This document shows, piece by piece, positions 41,542-50,518 of a DNA stretch of 64,000 bases. The stretch spans positions 1 through 64,000 of the forward strand of contig DATJTX010000031.1 in assembly GCA_035502855.1 (NCBI GenBank), written 5' to 3'. Every line of letters begins with the position of its first letter. Position 1 is the first letter of the stretch. The notes beneath the pieces were generated by a model. That model made no database searches and was not told where the DNA came from. It saw only the letters and a list, made by a program, of their open reading frames with translations. The stretch comes from Candidatus Baltobacteraceae bacterium (GTDB lineage Bacteria; Vulcanimicrobiota; Vulcanimicrobiia; Vulcanimicrobiales; Vulcanimicrobiaceae). The position numbers were made by a program, and so were the translations under genes.

Positions 41542-42859
41542 CGCGATCGAAGTCGCTGCCGGCGCCGTCGACTTCGCTTTGGAAGCCGGTGCCGACGCAG
41601 CGGAGGCGGCGTACGCGATCGCCGAGCGATTTCACGTCGAGGCGCGCGATGCGACGATCAGTAAACTGGAGCGCTCGACCGGGTCGAGCCTGCAGCTGCG
41701 CCTTTGGAACGGCGGACGCCACACCTCGTTCTCGACCTCGGATCTTCGTCCGGCGGCGTTGCGAGAAGCGGTCGCACGCGCATTCGAGCAGTCGGCGTAT
41801 GTTGCCGCCGACCCGTACGCCGGCCTTCCCGACGAGAACGGATCGTTCGGCGGCGATCTCGAGCTTTTCGATCCGCGCATCGCGCAATTCGAAGGCGCCG
41901 CCAAGGTCGATGACGCGCTCGCGCTCGAGCGCGTCATCCGAGCCGTCGATCCGCGCGTCGTCAACTCCAACGGCTCACACTACTCCGATGCAACGAGCAC
42001 GATCGCGTTGGTAAACTCCCGCGGGTTTCGCGGGCTGTACTCGGGCACGCGTGCGTCGCGATCGACCGCCCCCGTCGCGCAAGCGGACGGCACGAAGCGG
42101 ACGGCCCATTATGGAACGGCAGGGCGCTTCATGCGCGACCTCGAGCCGGCCGAACGCGTCGGCGCGATCGCCGCGCGGCGCGCGGTCGAGATGTTCGGAG
42201 CGCGTAAACCGTCCACCATGCGCGTGCCGGTGATCTTCGAGCGCGACGTCGCGGCGGCCGTTCTCGACGATATTTTCGCGGCGGTCGCGGCTTCGAACGT
42301 GGCGGTGGGCAATTCTTGGCTGGCCGACCGGATCGGCGAGCGCGTCGGCAGCGAACTCGTGACGATTATCGACGACGGCACGTTACCCGGCCGCTTGGGC
42401 AGCGCACCATTCGACGGCGAGGGCGTGGCGACGCGCCGGACCCCCGTCTTCGAGGCCGGGATCTTGCGCACGTTTCTCTTCGACGCGTACTACGCGCGTA
42501 AGCTGGGCGCGCGGACCACGGGCAATTCTACCGGCGGGGGAATCGGCCCGAACAATCTCTACCTCGAGCCCGGGGCGAAATCGCTCGAGGAGCTGATCGC
42601 GGCGACCCCGCGCGGCGTTTTGGTCCTCGACACGATCGGCTTTGCCGCTGAGCATGCTTCCGGCGCGTACAGCCGGGGAGCGCGCGGCTTCATGATCGAA
42701 AACGGCGAGCTGACCTATCCGATCGACGAGTTCACGATAGCCGGGAACTTTGCCGCGATGCTTGCGGCCCTCGACGCGGTAGCGAGCGATCTACGCTTCG
42801 ACGGCGCAACGGCTGCCCCGTCGTTTCGCGTAGCGGAGATGACCGTCAGCGGAAATTGA
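41528..42859 (+). CDS. pmbA: TldE/PmbA metalloprotease partner
   Basis: The 443-residue partner of TldD lacks the HExxxH motif, as is normal for TldE. Family segments include TGSSLQLRLWNGGRHTSFST, RVGSELVTIIDDGTLPGRLG, a GPNNLYLEPGAKSLEELIAA region and RGARGFMIENGELTYPIDEF. ATG 41528 lies 14 nt before the tldD stop, so translation is coupled. The longer frame from 41468 is tldD sequence in another frame. Malic enzyme starts 6 nt after its stop. Confidence 0.94.
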   Translation: MTDSDAIEVAAGAVDFALEAGADAAEAAYAIAERFHVEARDATISKLERSTGSSLQLRLWNGGRHTSFSTSDLRPAALREAVARAFEQSAYVAADPYAGLPDENGSFGGDLELFDPRIAQFEGAAKVDDALALERVIRAVDPRVVNSNGSHYSDATSTIALVNSRGFRGLYSGTRASRSTAPVAQADGTKRTAHYGTAGRFMRDLEPAERVGAIAARRAVEMFGARKPSTMRVPVIFERDVAAAVLDDIFAAVAASNVAVGNSWLADRIGERVGSELVTIIDDGTLPGRLGSAPFDGEGVATRRTPVFEAGILRTFLFDAYYARKLGARTTGNSTGGGIGPNNLYLEPGAKSLEELIAATPRGVLVLDTIGFAAEHASGAYSRGARGFMIENGELTYPIDEFTIAGNFAAMLAALDAVASDLRFDGATAAPSFRVAEMTVSGN

Positions 42860-42865
42860 GAAGGA

Positions 42866-44308
42866 ATGCCTCCTGTAACCATTAGCTTCACCCTAGTCAT
42901 GCGTATCGAGATGCCGAACGAGAACGGCGCGTTCGGTGTGCTTGCCAACGCCATCGGCGATGCCGGCGGAGAGATCGTCGCCGTCGACATGCGTTCGGTT
43001 ACACGAGCGCGCGTCGTGCGCGACGTAACCATCAACGTCAGCTCGGACGGAATCGGCACCGAAGTTCGCAATGCGGTTGAGCGGCTGGAAGGCGTGCGCG
43101 TCGTCTCGGTTTCCGATTCCACATTCCTGGCTCACCTGGGCGGCAAGATCCGTATCGAACCGAAGATGGCGGTCAAGACGCGTAAGGATCTTTCCATCGT
43201 TTACACGCCGGGCGTCGCTCGCGTCTCCATGGCCATCGCCGCCGATCCGTCCAAGGCGTTTCAGCTCTCGATCAAACGCAACACCGTTGCGGTCGTATCC
43301 GACGGTACGGCAGTGTTGGGTCTGGGCGACATCGGACCGCTCGGTGCGCTGCCGGTCATGGAGGGCAAGGCGATGCTCTTCAAGCAATTTGCCGGTATCG
43401 ACGCCTTCCCGATTTGTCTGGAGACCAAGGACGTCGATGAAATCGTCGAGACGGTCGTCCGGATCGCGCCGGTCTTCGGGGGAATCAACCTCGAAGACAT
43501 CTCGGCTCCGCGGTGTTTCGAGATCGAGCAACGGTTGATCGAGCGTCTCGATATCCCCGTGATGCACGACGATCAGCACGGGACCGCAGTCGCCATTCTC
43601 GCCGCGCTGATCAATGCGGCCAAGGTCGTGGACAAGGATTTGCGCGATCTGCAAGTGGTCGTTTCGGGCAGCGGCGCGGCCGGAACGGCGACGATCAAGA
43701 TGCTTCTGGAAGCCGGGGTGCGCGACGTCATACCGGTCGATCGCAATGGAGCGATCAATCGGGAGGAGCGCTACGACAACGCGCACTGGCGATGGCTGGC
43801 CGAACACACCAACCGTGAAAACCGGCGCGGTACGTTGGGGGACGTGCTCGCAGGCGCGGACGTGTTCATCGGCGTCTCGGCGCCGGGCATCCTTCAGCCC
43901 GACCAGATCCGCGGGATGGCACGCGATCCAATCGTCTTTGCCATGGCCAATCCCACGCCGGAAATCATGCCGGACGTTGCCGCGCCGGTTGCCGCCGTGG
44001 TTGCTACCGGCCGCTCGGACTTTCCGAACCAGGTGAACAATTTGCTCGCCTTCCCGGGTATTTTCCGCGGCGCGCTCGACGTGCGCGCGAGCCGGATCAC
44101 GGAACGGATGAAGCTGGCGGCGGCCTATGCAATCGCCTCGATCGTGACCGAGGAGGAGCGCGGCGCGGAATACATCATTCCGAGCGTTTTCGACCCCCGC
44201 GTGGTGGATGCGGTGGCAAAGGGGGTGGGCGCGGCGGCAGTCGACGAAGGCGTAGCACGGCGAACGCTGGTAAAGACCGAAGAAGAAGAGATTGATTCTA
44301 AAGTCTAG
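42866..44308 (+). CDS. ACT-domain NAD(P)-malic enzyme
   Basis: This enzyme decarboxylates malate to pyruvate with NAD(P)+. The 480-residue protein starts with an ACT regulatory domain (about 8-90: MRIEMPNENGAFGVLANAI, DVTINVSSDG). The malic enzyme core follows: VYTPGVARVSMAIAADPSKA, GLGDIGPLGALPVMEGKAML, the metal/substrate segment FGGINLEDISAPRCFEIEQR, the HDDQHGTA motif and the nucleotide site VVSGSGAAGTATIKMLLE. The ACT domain suggests allosteric control by an amino acid. ATG 42866 follows AAGGA; ATG 42899 is an alternative start at the ACT boundary. Together with PPDK it could feed gluconeogenesis from C4 acids. Confidence 0.94.
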   Translation: MPPVTISFTLVMRIEMPNENGAFGVLANAIGDAGGEIVAVDMRSVTRARVVRDVTINVSSDGIGTEVRNAVERLEGVRVVSVSDSTFLAHLGGKIRIEPKMAVKTRKDLSIVYTPGVARVSMAIAADPSKAFQLSIKRNTVAVVSDGTAVLGLGDIGPLGALPVMEGKAMLFKQFAGIDAFPICLETKDVDEIVETVVRIAPVFGGINLEDISAPRCFEIEQRLIERLDIPVMHDDQHGTAVAILAALINAAKVVDKDLRDLQVVVSGSGAAGTATIKMLLEAGVRDVIPVDRNGAINREERYDNAHWRWLAEHTNRENRRGTLGDVLAGADVFIGVSAPGILQPDQIRGMARDPIVFAMANPTPEIMPDVAAPVAAVVATGRSDFPNQVNNLLAFPGIFRGALDVRASRITERMKLAAAYAIASIVTEEERGAEYIIPSVFDPRVVDAVAKGVGAAAVDEGVARRTLVKTEEEEIDSKV

Positions 44309-44344
44309 CCGCGTAGCGGCCGAGGTGAAAAGAGTGAGTGCTCG

Positions 44345-45037
44345 ATGGCTCTAGCACGGATGTTGGTAATTGAGGACGACGAGGACGTCGCTCGCTTAGA
44401 GCAGACGGTCCTCGAGCGTGCCGGTTACGAGGTTCGGGTGACGTCGAGCGGTGCCGAGGGGCTGGAATTGGCGGACAGCTACAAGCCGGACGTGGTCGTG
44501 CTCGACGTCGGCTTGCCCGACATCTCGGGCCTAGACGTCTGCACCTCGCTTTCGAATTCGAACAACGCCTTCATCCTGATGGTCAGCGGCCACTCGCGCG
44601 AGCAAGACATCCTGCTCGGCCTGGGGTTGGGCGCGGACGACTACATCACCAAGCCCTTCTCGGGCAACGAGCTGGTTGCGCGCATCGCCTCGTTTCTGCG
44701 CCGGCGCGAGAAATTCGCGCAGAAGAAAGAGGGCAACAATATTCTCGCCCTGGGCAGCTCGCAGCTCGATCGCGATTTCCATACGCTGCACAACGGCGGC
44801 ACGAACGTCTCGTTGACCGCACTCGAGTTTCGATTGCTGTGGTTTTTAGGTGAGGCTGAGGGCCGGCTTCTCACCCGTGCCCAAATTCTCGAGCAGGTGT
44901 GGAACGACACGTCGGGTGTCCCGACCCGCGTGGTCGACGTGCACGTAGCGGCGCTGCGCAAGAAACTGCTCGAAGTCGACGCCCCGCTCGAGATCTCGAG
45001 CGTACGGGGCATCGGCTATCGCCTCGACAAGCGTTGA
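44345..45037 (+). CDS. OmpR-family response regulator (orphan)
   Basis: The 230-residue regulator has a receiver domain with Asp11-Asp12, phospho-acceptor Asp54 (VVLDVGLPD), Ser81 and Lys103 (ITKPFSG). The C-terminal winged-helix domain has VSLTALEFRLLWFLGEAEGR, LLTRAQILEQVW and RVVDVHVAALRKKL. No sensor kinase gene is adjacent. The stop overlaps the start of the MocR-type gene (TTGA), so the pair is co-translated and may act in one circuit. The target genes are unknown. Confidence 0.93.
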   Translation: MALARMLVIEDDEDVARLEQTVLERAGYEVRVTSSGAEGLELADSYKPDVVVLDVGLPDISGLDVCTSLSNSNNAFILMVSGHSREQDILLGLGLGADDYITKPFSGNELVARIASFLRRREKFAQKKEGNNILALGSSQLDRDFHTLHNGGTNVSLTALEFRLLWFLGEAEGRLLTRAQILEQVWNDTSGVPTRVVDVHVAALRKKLLEVDAPLEISSVRGIGYRLDKR

Positions 45038-46500
45038 CCGACGGACGTGACTTCTCCCGAGCTTCCCTGAGCCTCGACCCGCGAGACGGTCGTCCCCTCT
45101 ACGTTCAACTCGCCGACCAGTTCGCGGAAGCGATCGAGTCCGGCGCGCTCGCGCCGGGCGACCGGCTTCCCGCGATGCGCGTGCTCGCGCGCGATCTGGG
45201 CTGCGCCCTCGTCACGGTCACGCAAGCGTACGAATTGCTGGCGGCGCGCGGACGCGTCCTCTCGCGTGTCGGGAAAGGCACGTTCGTCGCCGGGCCGCCG
45301 GAAGCGCCGACGCCGTTTTCCCCGCGGTGGGAACCCGACGTCTCGCGCTTCTCGCGCGCGCAGCGGCTCGACGGTGTCATGGAGCAGCTCACCCGCGCGA
45401 ATCATCCCGGCGCGATTACGCTGGCAACCGGACATCCGGCGCCCGAAACGTTTCCGCTCGCCGATTTCGGCCGCGCGGTGCATCGGACGCTTCTCGACGA
45501 TCCGCCCGAGATGATGCAGTATCGTTCGTCTGCCGGCGATACGCAGCTCTGCGAAACCTTCGCCGAGCTCTTGCGCTCGCGCGGCGTGCAGGCCGATGCA
45601 AGCGAGGTGCTCGTGTGCAGCGGCGCACAGCAAGCCGCCGATCTGGTGGCGAACGTGCTGCTCGAAGCGCGCAGCGTCGTCGCCAGCGAGAGTCCAACCT
45701 ATTCGGGAACGCTCGGCGTCTTCGATGCTCGCGGCGTGACATACGTCGAAGTCCGCAGCGATGATGACGGCGTGCGTGTCGACGACGTCGAGCGAGTCTT
45801 CGCCGAATATCGCCCGCGCTTGTTCTACGTGAATCCGATCGCGCAGAATCCGACCGGCGCCGTCTTGCCGGCTCGCCGCGCGAAGCAGATCGTCGCACTT
45901 GCACGCCGGTACGATGTCATGGTGTTGGAAGATCAGACCGGCTGGCAGCTCACCTATGACGGTCCCGCGCCGCAACCGCTTGCCGCGTTCGACACCGACG
46001 GCCGCGTGGTGGTAATGGAGAGCCTCTCGAAGTCGATCTTCCCGGCGCTGCGCATCGGATACGTTTACGCCCGCGGCGCCATCGCCGCGGCGCTCGAAGT
46101 GGCGAAGATGCGCGCCGACGTCTTCACGTCGACACTCACGCAGCGGGCGCTTTGGCGCTTCATGAACTCGCCCGCATATCAACGCCACTTGCGCAGCTCC
46201 CGTGCGCTTTATCGCGAGCGCCGCGATGCGTTCGTCGATGCGCTCGGCGAATATGTTGCGTGGTCACAAATTCGTTCTCCGGCGGCGGGCGTGAACGTTT
46301 GGCTGCCCCTCCCGTCGCGGATCTCGACGCAGGCGGCATTTGATGCATGCGCGCGCGAAGGCGTGCTGGTGATGCCGGCTGAGCCGTTCTATCCGACGCG
46401 AACGGGACCACCGGCATTGCGGCTTTCATTCGGTCATCTCGAGAAGGCGGCGGCGCGCGAAGGCGCTCGCCGTGTCGGTCGCGCGCTCGAGCTTCCCTGA
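45034..46500 (+). CDS. MocR-type regulator: GntR domain fused to aminotransferase
   Basis: The 488-residue protein has a GntR winged helix (about 12-85: PLYVQLADQFAEAIESGALA, LPAMRVLARDLGCALVTVTQ, VGKGTFVAG). A fold-type I PLP domain follows, with NPIAQNPTGAVLP and the Schiff-base lysine in ESLSKSIFPALRIGYVY. Such MocR proteins use PLP or aminated ligands to control genes for vitamin B6, GABA or taurine metabolism. The TTG 45034 start overlaps the regulator upstream by 4 nt. A true aminotransferase role cannot be excluded, since all the main PLP-site residues seem present. Confidence 0.9.
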   Translation: MTDGRDFSRASLSLDPRDGRPLYVQLADQFAEAIESGALAPGDRLPAMRVLARDLGCALVTVTQAYELLAARGRVLSRVGKGTFVAGPPEAPTPFSPRWEPDVSRFSRAQRLDGVMEQLTRANHPGAITLATGHPAPETFPLADFGRAVHRTLLDDPPEMMQYRSSAGDTQLCETFAELLRSRGVQADASEVLVCSGAQQAADLVANVLLEARSVVASESPTYSGTLGVFDARGVTYVEVRSDDDGVRVDDVERVFAEYRPRLFYVNPIAQNPTGAVLPARRAKQIVALARRYDVMVLEDQTGWQLTYDGPAPQPLAAFDTDGRVVVMESLSKSIFPALRIGYVYARGAIAAALEVAKMRADVFTSTLTQRALWRFMNSPAYQRHLRSSRALYRERRDAFVDALGEYVAWSQIRSPAAGVNVWLPLPSRISTQAAFDACAREGVLVMPAEPFYPTRTGPPALRLSFGHLEKAAAREGARRVGRALELP

Positions 46501-46540
46501 CGAAAAGGTTCCGCGGACCGCGCGTCCGTAGCCTAACCGG

Positions 46541-48925
46541 GTGAAGCCTGTAGGACCCATTGCGGCGGCATTGGCCGCCGTTTTGCTGGGCGCGGCACCG
46601 CGTTCGGCTCCGTTGACCGTCTACTCTGCTCCTGCGCGCGACCGGCTTGCCGGTGCGTCGGCAGAGCGAGCAACCGATGCGGTTTTGCCCGACGGACGCA
46701 TCGCGGCGCCGCTGGGCGATGCGATCTTCGTCGGCACCGATCCGCTCGCCGTCGCCGTTACTCCCGACGGCCGTTACGCGATCGTCGCCAATGCCGAACA
46801 AAATCCCAATCCGCCGTCGCCGCCGCGATCATCGTCGAATATCGTCGCCGGCTATTCGCTTACCGTCGTGGATACGCGCACGATGCGGATCGCGAGCGTG
46901 TACCACGATCCCGCACTTGCACTCTTCACCGGCCTAGCCGTAACCCGCGATCCTTCCAATCTCTTGCGCACGCTCGTGCTCGTGCCCGACGGCGCACACG
47001 GCGTCGTTCACTTTTTCGATTTGAACCCCGATGGGTCGTTGACGCTCGAGCAGCAGAATGTCGCCGTCGGCGGATTTGCGGACGCAATAGCGCTCGCGCC
47101 GAACGGACGCACCGCCTACGTCGCGAGCGATCTCGGTAATCGCGTTACCGCAATCGACGTCGGCGCGCGACGGGTGCTCGGTGATGCGCAAACGGGATAT
47201 TTCCCGGCGGGTATCGCCGCCGCCGGCGATCGGCTCTACGTCGTGAACGGCGGGCTCTCGAGCTACGGCGCGCTCTCGCAGCCGGTGCGCGCCCCGCGTT
47301 TCGCCAATCCGGCATCGGACGAAACGCAAGCTTCCTCGCTCTCCGTCTTCAGTTTGCGCCCGACCGGTGAGATCGACATGACGGACGCGCTGCCGAACCT
47401 TGCGATGGATCCGACACCCGACGGCGCGGTGGACGTCGGCGGCGCGCGTCCGGATGCGATCGTGGTGCGTCATCATGGCGCGTACGCATACGTCACGATG
47501 GCCAACGTGGACCGCGTTGCAACCGTTTCGCTCGACGGCGAACCGCACGTCGTCGCAGGATTGGATCTGCGGCAAGCCGTCGGCTGGCCGTACGGTACGC
47601 AGCCCAGCGCCGAGGTGCTCTCGCGCGACGACAGACGCCTCTACGTCGCGCTGGCCGGCCTGAATGCCGTAGCCGTACTCGATGCGCGCGCGCCGGCGCG
47701 GCTGCACCGGCTCGGACTCATTCCCACCGGCTGGTATCCCAGCGCGCTCGCGCTCTCGCCGAACGGACGATATCTCTACGTCACTTCGGCCAAGGGAGTC
47801 GACGGGTGGGGCGAATTGCAGCGCATCGACTTGCGGAGGCTGCCGCTCGAAGCCGCGACGCTCTCCGCGTTTCGCTACGATCGCACGCCGAGCGCTGCCA
47901 AGCTCAATGCCGTCGTCCCGCCGATGGGTTCGGGGAAGCGCAGCAGCGTCATCGATCACGTCGTGTACATCGCGATCGGCGACCAAAATTACGACGCGAT
48001 TTTCGGCGATCTGGGAGAAGGCAACGGCGACCCGGCGTACACCGTCGACGGCGCAAGCGTGACTCCGAATCTGCACGCACTCGCGAAGGCATACGGCATC
48101 GCCGACAACTTTTACGTCGCCGATCCGGACCCCGATATCAACGCCCAGGCCTCGCTCGCGGGCGAGGCCTCGCTCTACACGCAGCGCGTGCTGCACGTCA
48201 ACGCGGCACGGATGCCGCTCGACGACCATGGCAACGATCCCGAGGATTACCCCCGGGCGGGCTATCTCTTCAACGCGCTGGCGCGAGCCGGGCTCTCTTA
48301 CCGCGATTACGGCGGAATGCTGACCCTCTCGGGCTATCGACCCCAAAGCCCGCCCCGATCCAGAAACGGCCGGCCTGCGCCGGCCTTGGGGGGGCCGGGC
48401 GGGCTCTATACGCTCGATGTGCCGGCCTTGGCGGCGCTCGACGGGCACGTGGACCTGGATTATGCCGGGTGGAACCCGCAGATCGGCGACGGCACCCGGG
48501 CGGACGAGTTCATCGACGACATGAGCCGGTTGGTGCAGGCGGACGAGGAGCCGGCGTTCACCTACATTCGGCTTCCCGCCGCGTCGGCAGACGGCTTAGC
48601 CGGAGCCGATCGCGCGCTCGGCCGCGTGATCGCCTTCCTGAGCGGCACGCCCCACTGGTCCTCGACCGCCGTCTTCATCGTCGGAGAAGGCGTTCTCAGC
48701 CCGCGTGATCACGTCAATCCGGCACGTAGTTTTGCCCTGGTCGTTTCCCCGCTGGCGCGGCCCGGCTACGTGGGCCACCGGCACTTGAGCGTGGCAAGCG
48801 TGGTCAAAACTGAAGAAGAGCTCCTCGGCCTCCCGGCCCTCTCGCTCTCCGATCTGCTCTCAACCGACATGGCGGACTTTTTCGGAGCGGTCCCGTATCC
48901 GTCGAGCTACCAAGCCATTCCGTAA
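46541..48925 (+). CDS. Secreted beta-propeller/phosphoesterase fusion
   Basis: The 794-residue exported protein starts with a signal peptide (to about residue 22). A YVTN/YncE-like beta-propeller follows (about 50-440) with repeated DGRYAIVANAE, NGRTAYVASDLGN and NGRYLYVTSAKG blades. The C-terminal alkaline-phosphatase-superfamily domain starts at IDHVVYIAIGDQNYDAIFGD. It has TPNLHALAKAYGIADNFYV, NDPEDYPRAGYLFNALARAG and VFIVGEGVLSPRDHVNP. Similar fusions are annotated as bifunctional YncE/alkaline phosphatase family proteins. The usual catalytic Thr is not obvious, and the usual first motif has Gln-Asn (DQNYD). A nested palindrome sits inside the coding sequence near residue 605-620. Confidence 0.82.
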   Translation: MKPVGPIAAALAAVLLGAAPRSAPLTVYSAPARDRLAGASAERATDAVLPDGRIAAPLGDAIFVGTDPLAVAVTPDGRYAIVANAEQNPNPPSPPRSSSNIVAGYSLTVVDTRTMRIASVYHDPALALFTGLAVTRDPSNLLRTLVLVPDGAHGVVHFFDLNPDGSLTLEQQNVAVGGFADAIALAPNGRTAYVASDLGNRVTAIDVGARRVLGDAQTGYFPAGIAAAGDRLYVVNGGLSSYGALSQPVRAPRFANPASDETQASSLSVFSLRPTGEIDMTDALPNLAMDPTPDGAVDVGGARPDAIVVRHHGAYAYVTMANVDRVATVSLDGEPHVVAGLDLRQAVGWPYGTQPSAEVLSRDDRRLYVALAGLNAVAVLDARAPARLHRLGLIPTGWYPSALALSPNGRYLYVTSAKGVDGWGELQRIDLRRLPLEAATLSAFRYDRTPSAAKLNAVVPPMGSGKRSSVIDHVVYIAIGDQNYDAIFGDLGEGNGDPAYTVDGASVTPNLHALAKAYGIADNFYVADPDPDINAQASLAGEASLYTQRVLHVNAARMPLDDHGNDPEDYPRAGYLFNALARAGLSYRDYGGMLTLSGYRPQSPPRSRNGRPAPALGGPGGLYTLDVPALAALDGHVDLDYAGWNPQIGDGTRADEFIDDMSRLVQADEEPAFTYIRLPAASADGLAGADRALGRVIAFLSGTPHWSSTAVFIVGEGVLSPRDHVNPARSFALVVSPLARPGYVGHRHLSVASVVKTEEELLGLPALSLSDLLSTDMADFFGAVPYPSSYQAIP
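48347..48405. repeat. Nested palindrome inside the phosphoesterase gene
   Basis: Outer arms AGCCCGCCC (48347-48355) and GGGCGGGCT (48397-48405) enclose a second perfect palindrome GGCCGGC-CTGC-GCCGGCC (48368-48385). It is in frame and encodes a Pro/Arg/Gly-rich stretch (SPPRSRNGRPAPALGGPGG) that looks like a loop insertion. It may be a REP-type insertion tolerated in frame. Confidence 0.6.
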
Positions 48926-48948
48926 GTCCTCGACAAGCAAAGGAACCG

Positions 48949-49776
48949 ATGACGAGCATCGACTTTGGGCCGCGCCTGGTGGGCACACCGACCGGCAAAC
49001 TGCGCGCCGCCCTTTTAATGAAGCCGAACGCCGCGCTCGAAGCGGCGAAGGCGCTGCCCGGCGAACCCGGCGCGGTGTACACGCGCGCGCTCGAACAGCA
49101 CGAAATTCTCCGCAAGACGCTCGCGTATTTCGGCGTCGAGGCGATCGTGCTCGAACCGCGCGGTGACGATCCGTACGAGACCGCGATCGGCGATGCCGCC
49201 GTGGTGTTCGAAGACGGCGTGCTGATCATGCGCCCGAGCGCAATGTCGCGTCGCGCGGAGGCGGATCGCGTGGAGGCGGAGTTTTCGCGGCACGATATTC
49301 CGATTGCCGGATACATCGCGGCGCCGGGACTGCTCGACGGCGGCGACGTGCTGCTCGTCGGCCGTACGGCATTCGTAGGCAACGGAACGCGCGGCAACGC
49401 CATCGGCCGCGCGGGTTTCGCCGCAGTTGCCGGCGCGCATGGTTATCAGGTCGTGGAAGTTGCGCTCGCGCCCGACGTTTCCTCGCTGCGGTCGGTCGCC
49501 TGCGCGGTCGCGCGCGATACGGTCGTGATCGCGCCCGATAAACTCGACGCCCGCGCGTTCGCGGGATTTCGTACGATCGGAGTCGATCTGGGGGAGGAGC
49601 GCGCCGCCGGCGTGCTCTGTATCGGCGAACACCACGTGATTGCCGACGTGCGCTATCGCACGACGCTGACGCGTCTGCGCAAGGCCGGCGTGGTCGTCGA
49701 GGGCATCGATCTCTACGATTTCGAGAAGGTCGGTATCGCGCCGGCACTGCTCGCCCTCGCTTTCAAGCGCGACTGA
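48949..49776 (+). CDS. DDAH/arginine-deiminase-like protein lacking catalytic residues
   Basis: The 275-residue protein follows the dimethylarginine dimethylaminohydrolase pattern: AALLMKPNAALEAAKALPGE, DDPYETAIGDAAVVFEDGVL, IMRPSAMSRRAEADRVEAEF, LLDGGDVLLVGRTAFVGNGT and a C-terminal CAVARDTVVIAPD. In active DDAH a His (LHLK) and a Cys near the C-terminus are essential. Here the corresponding segments read SSLRS and GIAPALLALAF, so both residues appear to be missing. It may bind arginine-like ligands without hydrolysing them, or catalyse something else. It lies 13 nt before a metallophosphoesterase gene on the same strand. Confidence 0.75.
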   Translation: MTSIDFGPRLVGTPTGKLRAALLMKPNAALEAAKALPGEPGAVYTRALEQHEILRKTLAYFGVEAIVLEPRGDDPYETAIGDAAVVFEDGVLIMRPSAMSRRAEADRVEAEFSRHDIPIAGYIAAPGLLDGGDVLLVGRTAFVGNGTRGNAIGRAGFAAVAGAHGYQVVEVALAPDVSSLRSVACAVARDTVVIAPDKLDARAFAGFRTIGVDLGEERAAGVLCIGEHHVIADVRYRTTLTRLRKAGVVVEGIDLYDFEKVGIAPALLALAFKRD

Positions 49777-49789
49777 GCGCTTTTCACGC

Positions 49790-50518
49790 ATGCGCGTCGC
49801 GGTCGTTTCCGATATACACGGAAATCTCGTCGGTCTGGACGCGTGCTTGGCCGATCTGCATGCGCAAGGCGGCGCCGACGCGATCATCGCGGCGGGCGAC
49901 CTTTGCCTCGATGGTCCCAAACCGAAGAAAGTGCTGCAGCGGCTCGAGGAGGTTGGAGCGCAATCGATTCGCGGCAACACCGACCGCTATCTCGCCACTC
50001 CCGGCGCCGAAAAATTCGAAACGCAGGAACACGCACTGCTGGAGTGGGCCCGGCGTGACCTAGGCGAGAAGTGGCTCTCGTGGCTGGCCGATCTGCCGTT
50101 CGCGATTCGCATCGGTGACGACGACAATCAGCTGCTGGTCGTGCACGCTAATCCGTCGAACGACGACGAACATCTCTGGCCCGACGCCGACGAAGAAACA
50201 CTCGTCCGGCTCGTCGGCGATGAACGCGCGACCGCCATCGCGTTCGGGCACCTTCACCTGCCTTACGTGCGGATCTGGCGCGGAAAAATTCTGGTCAACG
50301 TCGCATCGGCGGGTCTCCCCAAGGACGGCGATGCGCGTGCCTGCTACGCGATCTTTACCGAACGTGCCGGCGGCTGGGAGGTCAAACATCGCCGCGTCGA
50401 GTTCGACGTAAAGAAAGTTGCAACCCAGCTCGCCGATTGTGGGATTCCGGAGAGTATCGAGCTGATCGCAACCTTGCGACGGCACCGCTACAGACGTCTC
50501 AAAGGATTCGTGCCGTAA
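49790..50518 (+). CDS. YfcE/MJ0936-like metallophosphoesterase
   Basis: The 242-residue calcineurin-like phosphoesterase has metal-binding motifs in order: VVSDIHGNLVGLDACL, AAGDLCLDGPK, IRGNTDR, VVHANPS and AFGHLHLPYVRIWRGKI. The layout (GDxC and GHxH with NVASAGLPKDGDARA) is that of the YfcE/MJ0936 phosphodiesterase group. The target may be a nucleotide, a cyclic nucleotide or a phosphorylated metabolite. The C-terminal 40 residues are basic. Its 3' end overlaps the ABC ATPase frame. Confidence 0.9.
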   Translation: MRVAVVSDIHGNLVGLDACLADLHAQGGADAIIAAGDLCLDGPKPKKVLQRLEEVGAQSIRGNTDRYLATPGAEKFETQEHALLEWARRDLGEKWLSWLADLPFAIRIGDDDNQLLVVHANPSNDDEHLWPDADEETLVRLVGDERATAIAFGHLHLPYVRIWRGKILVNVASAGLPKDGDARACYAIFTERAGGWEVKHRRVEFDVKKVATQLADCGIPESIELIATLRRHRYRRLKGFVP

